NCBI GenBank assembly: GCA_001465935.1
Contig: LNKV01000007.1
Coordinates: 248,001 to 312,000 of the forward strand
Length of the DNA stretch: 64,000 bases
From: Clarireedia homoeocarpa
Lineage: Eukaryota > Ascomycota > Leotiomycetes > Helotiales > Rutstroemiaceae
Reading direction: 5' to 3'
The translations under genes and the position numbers were made by a program. The first letter of the stretch is position 1. Every line of letters starts with the position of its first letter. Below, one piece after another: positions 43,997-55,084 of the stretch. Under the pieces are notes generated by a model. It did no database searches. It was not told the DNA's origin and saw only the letters and a program-made list of their open reading frames with translations.

Positions 43997-44936
43997 ATGG
44001 CTCTCCAACACGGAAAGCCCGCCGATCTTCTTCCTGTCCATTGGAAATCTCAAATCACAGCTTGGTTCGCAGAAGATACGCCATCCTTCGACTATGGTGG
44101 ATTCGTCGTTGGCGACGATGAAAGAACTGCAACACTCTTTGGCAAATCGCGCGGGATCCTTGCAGGAGTACCGTTCTTCGACGAAATATTTGCGCAGGCG
44201 GGATGTACAGTAGAATGGCACATAAAAGAGGGGTCGCTGATCGATCCAGGCACATCCGGAAAGTTAGCTGTCGCAACTGTTACGGGACCTGTGCGCAAGC
44301 TGTTGCTTGGAGAGCGAGTCGCGTTAAACACATTGAGTCGATGTTCGGGCGTTGCGACCAAATCGAGAGAAATGGAGGTGCTTGTTAGAAAGGCGGGGTA
44401 TAAGGGAATACTTGCGGGAACGAGGAAGACGACACCGGGATTCAGGTTGGTGGAAAAATATGGTATGCTAGTGGGTGGTGTAGATGGTCATCGTCATGAT
44501 CTTTCGAGCATGACAATGTTGAAGGACAATCACATCTGGGCAAGAGGGAGCATTACAGAGGCGGTTAAGGCTGCGAAGGCTGTTGGTGGGTTTGCGCTAA
44601 AGGTTGAGGTGGAAGTGGATAGCGAGAAGGGCGCTGATGAAGCTATTGAAGCTGGGGCGGATATTATTATGCTGGATAATTTTTCTGGTGAAGGGTTGAA
44701 GGTAGCTGCGAAGAGCTTGCGGCAAAGGTGGGCTGGGAAGAGAGAATTCTTACTGGAGTGCAGTGGAGGCCTCACGTCCGAGAACGTGGAAACTTACATC
44801 AACAACGGTGAGTAATGTAATTTGTCCATGGACAGTGATGCTGATATTTTGAATCTTAGATATTGACATCATTTCCACGAGCTCGATACATCAAGGTGTA
44901 CCTCACGTCGACTTTTCCCTCAAGATTGATCATTAG
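43997..44936 (+). CDS. BNA6: Nicotinate-nucleotide pyrophosphorylase (quinolinate phosphoribosyltransferase)
   Basis: Two exons (43997-44807, 44860-44936) give 295 residues, the normal family length. The ATG starts MALQHGKPADLLPVHW. Family motifs: GILAGVPFFDEIF, GERVALNTLSRCSGVAT, GTRKTTPGFR with the Arg/Lys residues that bind quinolinate and phosphate, HRHDLSSMTMLKDNH (the Lys-Asp-Asn-His segment), VEVEVDS, IMLDNF, and ECSGGLT near the end. The short second exon restores the barrel's last strand (DIDIISTSSIHQGVPHVDFS). It converts quinolinate and PRPP to nicotinate mononucleotide, CO2 and PPi in de novo NAD synthesis from tryptophan. The 52-nt intron has GTGAGT, a GCTGAT branch and CTTAG. 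Confidence 0.96.
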
Positions 44937-45899
44937 ACATTTACAATATGCTACTATAATACAAATAATTTATTACAGCAACCCATACTTTATTTCGGAT
45001 CTGTGTTATGAGCAGGGTTCGTAGGTAGTTATTGCTAAGCTCCAAAGTCAGTGTCGTTTATGTCAACAGTCATCTCCATGGTCTTTACTACAGCCGACCA
45101 ACAACATGACCGACGTTCTAGGGTTTGCTCCTCCAGAGGCCTTTTGTGACTGCTGATAAAGAACAGAAGAAAAACAATTGGTGTGATAGGCGCTTGTAAC
45201 CCAACACACCCCTCCACCAACCAACAGGCCTGGAGGATGGCCTCTCGTTCGTACCTCTCGCATAACTACACATATACAATACTCGTGTCTGATTTCGGTC
45301 CGCCTAAGAGAAAGATGGGACTTTCGCAGAATTCCTCCCTTACCCACGATTGTGGTATGGTATTCTTCTTTACTTCAACCACTCACCACAATATCCCGTG
45401 CGCAACACCGCCAAGCGACCTCATCACGACCTCATTGTTGGCAGCACCGCCATAACTCGCAGCGCGCCGCATGCCCAGCGGCTACTGTGGACTATATCCT
45501 TTACTCATTTTCTCCTTGGCCTTTACTGTCCCCTAATGCATCAATACTTCAATTAAGCTTCATTTATAGTTAGTCGGTGTGGAGAAAGGCCGCCGTCATT
45601 GTTTACTGCCATTACTTTCATTTTATATCATTCTTGCATCGAATGTCTCACGTGGCATCTATCCCTCAGGAGGAGGGCCATGTTTCGCCCCCGAAAATGG
45701 CTCTTCCCCAGGCCCCGTCGCCGATTTTTATGGATCAACCGGTAGGTCAACATATGCTGTTTTATCTCACACATTGACCTTCTACCTTCATCATCTTTGC
45801 CTTGCGAAGATCAAAACGCTCCTACTACTCCTGGTGTCCCTCCCTATCAAAACCTCTCAACTAATACACCCATCTCACTCGCAGAAACCCACCACAATC
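44937..45899. other. Intergenic, about 1 kb
   Basis: The BNA6 3' flank, then pyrimidine-rich DNA that may be the 5' leader of the small two-exon gene. Overlapping plus frames at 45183-45777 lack conserved features. Confidence 0.4.
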
Positions 45900-46109
45900 A
45901 TGACCCCCACCCCCATACAACTGTCTTCAGAGCCCCTCCATCTTCGCGGAGGCAGCCACTCTCATCGCCATCACCATTACGATGAACACCAGTATAGGCG
46001 TGACAGAAGGAATAATAGGCGAGAGTGAGTAGTTTTCTAATTGTTTACTTGATATGGCAGAGCGAGAAGAAGGAGGAGAGGGGTGGTGCAGATGATCGAT
46101 GAATCATAA
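45900..46109 (+). CDS. Tiny two-exon His/Arg-rich hypothetical protein
   Basis: Exons 45900-46024 and 46061-46109 join to 57 residues; the 36-nt intron has GTGAGT, a TCTAATT branch and a TGGCAG acceptor. The sequence is MTPTPIQLSSEPLHLRGGSH at the start, then HSHRHHHYDEHQYRRDRRNN, then an Arg5 run and VVQMIDES. A Pro/Ser head with PLHLRGG is followed by a His-rich and an Arg-rich tail, which could bind metal or nucleic acid. Evidence is the clean splice and ATG context only. An intron of 36 nt is short for this genome, which lowers confidence. Family unknown. Confidence 0.35.
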
Positions 46110-46868
46110 GAATCGTTTGAGATACCGCAGCTAATCAAATTTAAACCCATAGTAACTGCTGCTTAGCTTGCTTATGCTGTTGTGCTGGATTCGAGTGCGC
46201 GGAGGCCTGTTGCGTATAATGACGGGAAAGGGGCGTGGCAAGGGGCGGAGAAAGGAACAATTGACATTCAAAAGAGAAAAGTATGATATCTGAGACTGGA
46301 CAAAGGAGTTAAGGATGGTTCGAATACGGGTTTCTTCTTCTATACTAGATGTGCAGATTCGGTAAATGTTGTGGGTAAAATGAAAATTGTCCATTCGACT
46401 ATTTGCAGACTTCCATTGTGTAGTGACGTGAGTGAGTAGGTGAGGCAAAGTTGAGCGTCCTATAGATGCCTGCTCTCTCATGCTTGGAAATGAGGAGGGT
46501 ATGGAAATATGGCTGACCCCAGCTGTCGGCAGGCTGCTGCTCGACGGGTGCTTTCGCTGTGAAGAGAGTTTGAAGGGTGTTAAGCGCATCGATCGGCTCA
46601 AATCAAAGAGAAACCGCAGGTCACAGCCGCCCAGAAGCATTACATACATACACAAACACAAATCACAGGAAGCACGAGCAGTTTGTCGAATTAAGTTTAT
46701 CAAAAAAAAAAAAAAAAAAAAAACGTTTATTGGTTTGAAGGATGCTGCTTTTCAGCCAGTATTGGGAAGCACTCTCAGATATAAGGAAATCTCCTGGATC
46801 TTACTATGGCCCAGTCTTTCTTACCTTCCTTCCGATGGTTGGACTCCAAGCTCTTAATTCTCGAAGGT
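46110..46868. other. Intergenic with a 22-nt A tract
   Basis: A poly(A) run of 22 at 46702-46723 on the plus strand. The long minus frame at 46131-46703 has no ATG and ends at the poly(A); I see no supported gene. Confidence 0.45.
46702..46723 (+). repeat. A22 homopolymer
   Basis: An uninterrupted run of 22 A in spacer DNA; no source gene for a retroposed copy is recognised to its left. Confidence 0.85.
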
Positions 46869-47747
46869 CTAGACGTCTGCTGTGTCCCCACTAGACAAAT
46901 TTATTTCGGGTAAAGTTCCATCAGATTTTGGTTTATCAACTTCATATGTCTTACAATCCCCAGAGTCCCAAGTTGCATCAAGATACAAGATTTCAGCATC
47001 CGAAAGTTCAGATGTTCGACTCCCTAAATAGGCTACAGTTCTATCGAATGCTGCCTTGTAGAGAAGTGAGAGCCTAGATTCGGGATACACTGAACCTCCA
47101 GGATACGCACCGCAGTGGTAGACCTCCAGACGCTGGCACACTGCAAAGCATTCTTGGCGTAGACCCCGGGACAGCCCGCGGCTCCCTGAAACGTCCCATG
47201 TCCCAGCGAAATCACGATTGGGAACATGCAAATTAGCATGAAATTCAAGCACGGAGAACCAATTCTCTATGATCCAATGCAGCCATATGTGTTTGGGTTG
47301 TTCGTCGATATCCTTGATTAGCAAACATTTCTCATCATTTTCAAGAGTGAAAACATGTTCAATCTTTGTCCTATCCCACCGAGTCAGACCCCACAATCCA
47401 GCCACCAACCTTGTCTGAAGACAGTCAGATACTGGCACATATATTCGGGCCTTGATAATATTAACAGCGGTGAACTGGTTTAGCCAGCTAACGATCATCT
47501 TCATGTCGGCGATGCGCTCTCGATGACCAGTATAGTAATCGAGTTCACTTTCATTGGGCATTGCGTGCCGTTCCGAAATGTAGACCAGAACGGTATTTGC
47601 AACCTCGGAGTACTGCATGAGTGCAGCGCCCAACTCAGATATGTCAGGGACGGAAATATCCTCGGTGGGCATGTAAAAAATGGTAAGTGTCGACGTTACC
47701 ACGTCATAGTAAGTGCATTTGCGATCTTTCCAACTGTTATTTGCCAT
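46869..47747 (-). CDS. Hypothetical protein, 292 residues
   Basis: A single open frame from ATG 47745-47747 to a stop at 46869-46871. The protein has alternating hydrophobic/charged segments and several Trp and Cys (GLWGLTRWDRT, HIWLHWIIENWFSVLEF, AVCQRLEVYHCG, LDATWDSGDCKTYEVD); the last 25 residues are polar and probably flexible. No signal peptide, membrane helix or known catalytic motif. A different frame with an ATG at 47945-47947 runs into its first codons from upstream (47696-47947, 83 codons), which could be an extra exon in another phase, or the sign of an old frameshift. I found no splice pair that joins them. Family unknown. Confidence 0.55.
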   Translation of the reverse strand: MANNSWKDRKCTYYDVVTSTLTIFYMPTEDISVPDISELGAALMQYSEVANTVLVYISERHAMPNESELDYYTGHRERIADMKMIVSWLNQFTAVNIIKARIYVPVSDCLQTRLVAGLWGLTRWDRTKIEHVFTLENDEKCLLIKDIDEQPKHIWLHWIIENWFSVLEFHANLHVPNRDFAGTWDVSGSRGLSRGLRQECFAVCQRLEVYHCGAYPGGSVYPESRLSLLYKAAFDRTVAYLGSRTSELSDAEILYLDATWDSGDCKTYEVDKPKSDGTLPEINLSSGDTADV

Positions 47748-49372
47748 GATTGAAAGATAGCTTCAATGTCCTCAAATGGCTGGACAAGTCGAGGAAATAC
47801 GGCGGTTTTATTTTCCAACGCAGAGCTGAGTAAAGTTCGAAAAAGATGAATACAGAATTTGAACGTAAACTGCGCAGCTGAATTAAGTACCAAACCATCG
47901 TTTGTCAAGGCATTGTTAAGTCGGCAAGTTTCTTTGATCAGGTTCATACAGTATCACGCCCTTTATGCAAGCTACCTTCGTGAGCTTGTTCTGAGCGTTG
48001 TTCACAACAATATCAATAAGGCCTACCCAAAGGCGTTGACACAGCAAAGAGTATAGCATGGTCTCGACAAGATTTCCATCATAACGACCATAAATGACCT
48101 CGCTCAGAGAGGGGGAAGAAGGGAATAGTTGAGCTCAAGAGGTTGTTCAAAGAACACCGTTATTGATGGTTTTCCATCGATAAGCTGTTGCATTTACTAA
48201 AGTGCCAATCATGCCAATCTGGTGAATAAGAATATAAGCAAGGCGAACTTGTGTAGCCAAAAGCAACATATAAAGAAACTTGAAATGGTAACAATGCACG
48301 AAAAAGCCCTCATGAAGTAAGAATTATGCCGCAGCCTATAGAGCTTAACACAGTTTGGGTGTTGAGGTTTCCTCGCAGGCGGACTCGCTCGTCATACACG
48401 GCCATCTTCCATTTCGTGATCATTGCTTGATATCCGGTCCATTTGTGCGGTTGTTCTGTGGTACATGACAGCGCGTAGTTGAACCGGTATTGGCTGCCCT
48501 GGCTTTGATCTTGGAGGGTTCCACAATCCCATGTAGCGTCTTGAACAACCGCATTCCCTCGGTGGTGCATGTTCTCATTCGATCGCAAACCCCTTTCCGG
48601 ATTTCATTGTAACCATGCTAACTCATCTGCTTGGTGGATAGAGTTGCAACCTCTTGTGTTTTTCTGCGCTCGCTGCGCTGGAAGGCCGCGCGTGTCAAAT
48701 GCAGCGATTTTTCGACCGATCTAACCTTAAGGCGGGCGAATTATACATGGAATCTTTTGGAAAAAATGGTGCATTCGTAAACAGCGATATTCTGCCTTGT
48801 CGAACAGTTCTGCACAATCAGCCTTGACTTGGTTGGAAAGAAATCATGAATAGAGAAGCTCACAGAAATGGGGAGACCGACCTCCACTCTAGGATTTCTC
48901 CAGTTGTATGTCCGCCTCGTCCAGAAGACTCCTGTCAATGTATGGTCCAACTTATTGGCCGATTAGCCACGTTTGTGGGGCAAATTGAGCAGTTGGTAAG
49001 CAGGAGGAACGACTGGTGGGTGGACCTTTCCATTTGTATCACATGAGTTTTGCGTACATAAGTTATATTTATTAACATGTTGAAGTCTGCTGCTCATGAT
49101 AAGTTGATAAGTAAGAGAATTTCTTTATGAATGGGATAACTTACTTGGACTGACGAATCGGCAATAACAATTATACTACTCGGTCTGCTCGGTGAATGCT
49201 CACGTCCGATAAGTTCGTTCCCAATTAACCTTAAGGTTAAGCCAAATCCCGCGTTCCGTTGCTGCCTACACCGCTTGGATATAAAACCATTCACCCAAAG
49301 ACCTCAAATATCTGCAGAGGTTTCTCGATGAGGATCAATTGGTATCACTCGTGAACTTACCAAGGCGGCCTG
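47748..49372. other. 1.6-kb region with frame remnants
   Basis: It contains the ATG-led minus frame 47696-47947 and a minus frame 48310-48588 (no ATG; contains QDATWDCGTL, reminiscent of LDATWDSGD near the end of the neighbouring 292-residue protein). The right end is the ABC transporter promoter. No intact gene. Confidence 0.4.
48310..48588 (-). pseudogene. Possible remnant related to the adjacent 292-residue gene
   Basis: A 92-codon frame without ATG. The words DATWDCGTL here and DATWDSGDC in the neighbouring gene are similar, and both are followed by a polar stretch. The match is short and the rest does not align by eye, so the relationship is tentative. Confidence 0.2.
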
Positions 49373-52300
49373 ATGGATTCCAACCTCCAACAGTTGTCGT
49401 ACGCGACACCTGCACTCATCGGCCTCTTCACACTACCTTCTGTGTGGCGCTACATCCGAAGCATCAGGCAAACCAAGCCGACCAATCAAGAGGGTTTATA
49501 TGAAGACGAAGATGGGGCAGCTACAGAGGAATCCATGGCCAAGTATTCCACCAAGCTGCAATTCGTGGTGATATTTACTTCCCTTGCTGTGGGTCTCGCG
49601 CTTTCCTTCGCATTGGCTGTCTTCGCCACAGTAAGGAAGAATGCGGGGTTCTCGGATTTATGTTTGTCACAACTGTGGCTATTATTTACTTGTTGGGTAA
49701 GTTGACAACTCCTATTCAATGGCGATCTAGGTGTGGCATTGACGTTCTATTAGATTTTAACCTTGCTGCAAATTCTGGAAACTTCAAGAGAGACACAACC
49801 TGTAGTCAAATTCCAACGTGGCCTCTTCAATTCGGTATCATGCATTTTGACAGCTGCCCTCGGATGGATTGTCTCCTTGAATCCACTTCCTCATACAGAT
49901 TCTGATCGTCTTGTGTTCTCTATTGTCAATGGAGTTCAGATTCTTGCCGCTATTATCAGCACAATGGCATTCTTCTTTGTCCAGCGACGCCCTGATGTAT
50001 TCAGACCCGATGGAACGATCGTCGAAAGACAGTTCCAAAAATCTCTATGGTCAAGATATGCGTTTGATTGGAGTAGGGAATTACTAGATCTAGCCTCGGA
50101 GAGATTGATCGAGGTAGCCGATCTGCCTGCTATGGATGCTCACGTACGCTCCAAAGACGTTAAGACCTATTTTCAATCAATTGCCTTGAAACCGACGGTC
50201 TCTCTTTGGCTTCAAGTATTCTGGGCATGGCGCGCTCAAATCTTGACACAATGGGGGTTAGGGATAATCTCCGCGATTATTGATGCTGGTCCCCAGTTTG
50301 CCGTGTTGAAACTCCTACAATACCTTGAAGCAAGACAAGGCTTCGATGCGATTGATCCTAAGGCATGGACATGGGTTGCGGGCCTGTTCGCTGCTACAGT
50401 CGCTGAGACTCTTATGGACAATCGTATCAATTGGTTGATGTGGTCGGACATAGCAATACCTATTCGTTCGGCACTCACGTCTCTCATCTTCGAGAAGATG
50501 CTGAGGATGAAGGATTGCAAAGAACCACCAAAACGCGACCCCGAAGAAGAGACAGCCAAATCAAAAGATACCTCAAAGCTCAATGGGCCTGTCAACGGAG
50601 GCGTCAATGCGAACGACACGGCGACGCAAAAGACACCAAATAATCAAGAAAACAAAAGCCAGGATAAGAAGAAAGGCGATGCGGATGCCAAGAAGAAACT
50701 TGAAACCGAGAAAGATATCATCAACATGTTTGCGGTTGACGCTAACCAGGTTGGTGTGTTTGGTGCTGTCAATCAGTTCTATATCATGTTCTTCTCTAAA
50801 TTCGTGGTCTCGGTGGTGTTCTTGTGGCTTCTAGTAGGCTGGCAATCTTTATGTGCTGGTATGCTTGCAATTATTCTCATGGCACCAATCAATCAGTATC
50901 TCACCAAAAGATATGGTAGCTTCCAAAAGGAGCTGATGATGGCCCGGGACAAGAAAACAAGCATTGTTACCGAAGCTTTAAACGGCATCAGACAGATCAA
51001 ATTTTCTGCGACTGAGCATCAATGGATGGAAAAAATCAACGAAGCTCGTGAGGAAGAACTCTCTAAACTTTGGAAGACAAGGATAAACAACTTGTACATG
51101 ACGATTGGCTCTAATGTCGCCCCTGTACTCTTGACAGTCTTGTCCTTGGCCACCTACTCTTACATTCAGGGCGACCTATTACCATCGGTAGCATTTACTG
51201 CTTTGGGTGTCTTCATGCAGCTTGAGGGCGTTCTGGGTATGGTTCCTTTCCTTTTCATGATGGGAATCAATGCCAAAGTCAGCTGCGATCGCATTGATAC
51301 TTTCCTTCGCTCGCCGGAGAAGCCTGAAAACACATATCCTGGTGAATCGATTACTTTCGACAAAGTTTCTGTCAGTTTTCCATCCAAATCAGAAGTAGTC
51401 GAGGACGAGAGATTTGTTCTCAGAGATCTTACGCTTTCATTTCCTAACAACGCATTGAGTGTCATCTCAGGGCCAACTGGATCTGGTAAATCGTTACTAC
51501 TTTCTGCTATTTTGGGGGAGGTCGAGGTGCTTTCTGGTATCATTACAGTACCAAGACCAATTCCTGCCAACGAGCGTCATGACGACAAGGCCACAACAGC
51601 AAACTGGCTTATACCTTCAGCTATAGCATTTGTTTCTCAGACTCCATGGATAGAAAATGCAACTATTAAGGATAATATTCTGTTCGGCCTTCCCTTCGAT
51701 GCTACAAGATATCAGAAAGTCTTAGATGCGTGCGCGCTAACCAAAGATCTCAACATGTTCGACGACGGCGATCTCACGGAAGTTGGTGCTCAGGGCATAA
51801 GTCTTAGTGGAGGACAGAAGTGGCGTTTGACTCTAGCACGTGCATTCTACTCTCGTGCAGGCATATTGATTCTTGATGACGTCTTTTCGGCTTTGGATGC
51901 CCATGTTGGCAAGGAAATCTACGACAATGCTCTCATGGGTGAACTATCTGAAGGTAGAACGCGTATCTTAGTGACTCATCACGTTTCACTCTGTTTACCA
52001 CAAGCCAAATATGCGGTCCAGTTGTCGAAGAATGGTGCCCTTGAGCATGCGGGGTCGATCGATGACTTACGTGAAGCTGGGGAGCTTGATGAGATTATGA
52101 AGACCGAGCAAGAAGTCCAGGTTAATGAGAACGAGGGTGATGAACCCACTACTGAGAATGGACAGGAAGCGGGCGCAAACAAGCAAAAACCTTTGAACGA
52201 CTCTACGCCCAAGAAACCAAAGAAACTGGTCGAAGACGAAAAACGCGAGACAGGTAGCGTTAAAGCCAGTGTTTATGCAGCTTATCTGAAGGCTACTGGT

Positions 52301-54344
52301 GGTATTCCTTTCTGGGCATTGGTTGTTTTATTCTACTTGTTTGCCGAAGGTTTGATTGTTGGTCGTTCTTGGTGGATCAAAATTTGGACATCAAGTTACG
52401 AACATACCGAAAGAAATCCAGGTCAATTCAATTCTACGCACCTCGCTTATCTTCATACCTATACGATCCAGCAACAACTTCGTCCGTCGGTCATCATTTC
52501 AAAGTTCGAAAATCCATTTTCAAAGAATCATACTTTGGGTTACTATCTTCTTGGATATGTTGTTATCTCAACTTTCTCGGTCTTCATTGCTACCGCCAGA
52601 TTTTACTTGATCTACCGAGGGTCACTCTCAGCCTCTAGGAGCGTCTTCAAGAAGATGACGGATATGGTGTTGAGGACCCCCCTTCGATGGTTGGATACTG
52701 TTCCCACAGGACGAATTTTGAATCGTTTTACTGCCGACTTCGCCGCCATGGACTCGCAATTGTCTTCGAACTTTGCTCAGACTGCTTCTGCATTCCTGGA
52801 AATCATTGGTATTATGGTGTCTGCGTAAGTTCTGCTCATCTTCACGAAATTCTCCTATGCTAACCTCACTTCAGATTTTTCGTATCACCATATATCATCA
52901 TAATCTCAGTCATCCTCCTTACCATTTGCGTCTACATTGCATCCACCTATATCAAAGGTGCTCGATCCCTCAAGCGTCTCGAATCAATTCAAAAATCGCC
53001 CATGATATCACATTTCGGATCTACTTTAGCTGGTCTCAGTACTATTCGAGCTTTCTCCAATGGACCTGTCTTTGAAGAGAAGATGCACAAACTAGTAGAT
53101 GCGTTCGGTTCTGCAACATGGCACAACTGGCTATTCAATAGATGGTTTGGATTACGTATGGCATTAGTCGGTTCATTCTTCTCATCTTCAGTTGCCGCTT
53201 TCATCGTCTCTACGAACGGCGTTGATGCATCGCTTGCTGGATTCGCACTTGCTTTTGCATTGAGCTATAGACGTGCTGTTATACATACGATCAGATTGCT
53301 TGCGCAAGCAGAGTTAGACATGAATGCGGCGGAGAGAATCTTTGAGTATACAGAATTAGAAACGGAATCTCAGAGTGGTACAGATAACATTCGTGCTTCT
53401 TGGCCAGAGGAAGGAAAGATTGAGGTTACTGATTTAGAAGTGGGGTATGCGGAAGGTTTACCGGCGATCCTGAAGGGACTAACTTTCACTGTGGAGAAGA
53501 ACCAACGTGTTGGAATAGTGGGAAGAACCGGAGCGGGTGAGTGAACCACCGATAGTTTGATGATACATCACTAACAACCACAGGTAAATCAACCCTCTCC
53601 CTAGCACTTTTCCGCTTCCTTGAAGCCCGAGCGGGCAGTATCGTCATCGATGGCGTCGATATCTCCACCATCAAACTACACGATCTTCGCACCCGCCTCT
53701 CCATCATCCCCCAGGACCCCGTCCTCTTCTCCGGCACCATCCGCTCCAACCTCGACCCCTTCGACGAATTCTCAGACCAACAACTAAGAGAAGCTCTCGA
53801 ACGCGTCCACCTCATCCCCTCCGCCACCAGTACTCCCAACCCAGAGCCCGAGCCCCAGACCAATAACCCCGGCGAATCATCCACCGCCACCGAAACCAGC
53901 AGTGTCACCGCCGTCGCCAGCGCAAGCGATACCCCCAAGGAAAACACCAACATCTTCCTCTCCCTCAACTCGCCCATCTCCTCGGCCGGCGCCAATCTCT
54001 CCCAAGGCCAAAAACAACTTCTCTGCCTTGCGCGCGCGATCCTCTCACGCCCGAAGGTGCTCCTACTCGACGAAGCTACCTCCGCCGTAGATATGGATAC
54101 TGATGCGCTGATCCAGCGGAGCATCCGCGAGGAGTTTTCGAACACAACGCTCTTGGTTGTGGCGCATAGGCTGAGCACCGTCGCGGATTTCGATCGTATA
54201 CTGGTTATGAAGGATGGTGTGGCGGCGGAGTTTGGTGGCCCGAAGGAGCTGATTGAGAGGGAGGACGGTGTGTTTAAGGGGATGGTTGATATGAGTGGGG
54301 AGAAGGAGGAATTGATTGATACGATTAAGAGGGGTGGGCAGTAG
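49373..54344 (+). CDS. Full-length ABC transporter, ABCC (MRP/YBT1-like) type
   Basis: Four exons (49373-49696, 49754-52824, 52875-53536, 53584-54344) give 1605 residues. Layout: an N-terminal membrane region of several helices, TMD1, NBD1, linker, TMD2, NBD2. NBD1 has Walker A GPTGSGKS (about 680), signature LSGGQ (about 792) and Walker B ILILDDVFSALDAH, with Asp replacing the catalytic Glu, as usual for ABCC NBD1. NBD2 has GRTGAGKST (split by intron 3), signature LSQGQKQ (about 1490), LLLDEATSAVD and AHRLST. TMD1 carries a charged, Lys/Asp/Glu-rich cytosolic insertion (about residues 365-425). NBD2 carries a Ser/Thr/Pro-rich insertion of about 50 residues before the signature. It probably exports conjugates or drugs across the vacuolar or plasma membrane. 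Intron 1 removes an in-frame TAG. Confidence 0.94.
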
Positions 54345-55084
54345 TAGTAGTACTAGTAGTTAATAAAATTGATGACATGCGTGGGTGGGTTTAATATACA
54401 TTGTTTCCTTTTGTAGGGTTAAAAAAATTAGATAGTCCTGTTTGCTAAATTCATTGCTATTAATTGTCAAATACGCAGTTCTTGTGTGAATGAATGATTT
54501 GCCCGAGTACTTTTACAATCAATAACATCATCCATCTCCTTCTGACAACCTGGCTAACTACTTCTTACTCTTTTTACCCAGTATTCAATCATCCAATAAA
54601 CTCCGAGTTCTATCCCTTACTCACCAGCCAACTATCAATCTGCCTGCCTGCCACCTTTATTATATCACTCACTGACTGAACCAGTCGTTGAATTTGGCTT
54701 ATCTCTGCTCACTGCTCAGCCAATCTTTTGCTCGTTTCTCGCCCCGCACTACCCTCACACCGGGTCAGTCTAGGATCGGTCGAGGGCTGGAAACTAAAAG
54801 AGCCCAACGGTTTCATGATGATGTGTCATGGAGACAGGAAATAAATAAGGTGATGGTGGGAATCAAGACGACGCGACGACGAGGGACTAGCAGGATTGTT
54901 GAGCAAGGTAAGGCAGTAAAGTATAGGCAGCGAACGGTGGAATAGCAAATGTAACAGTCACAGGCACGGTGGAACAAATAATGTAGAGAGGTACAACCGT
55001 AAGCATCAGTCAAACACATTTATTCGTAACTTCATGATTTCATAACCTTCGCAAATCGATATTCGTCACCCTACACCATGCAGT
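54345..55084. other. Convergent intergenic region
   Basis: The 3' flanks of the ABC transporter and the Rab escort gene. Extra TAG triplets follow the ABC stop codon (to about 54359). ATG frames at 54494-54679 and 54688-54945 are unremarkable. Confidence 0.4.

Noticed and set aside
45579..45899. Long N-terminal part for the small His/Arg-rich gene
   Set aside because: No ATG opens this frame; the sequence resembles a pyrimidine-rich leader.
46131..46703. 190-codon minus-strand gene
   Set aside because: No ATG start, low-complexity Ser/Arg-rich translation, begins at the A22 tract and no splice support.
49751..49753. In-frame TAG near the start of the ABC transporter, suggesting a pseudogene
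   Set aside because: It is the last three bases (TAG acceptor) of a 57-nt intron with a GTAAGT donor at 49697; splicing restores the frame.
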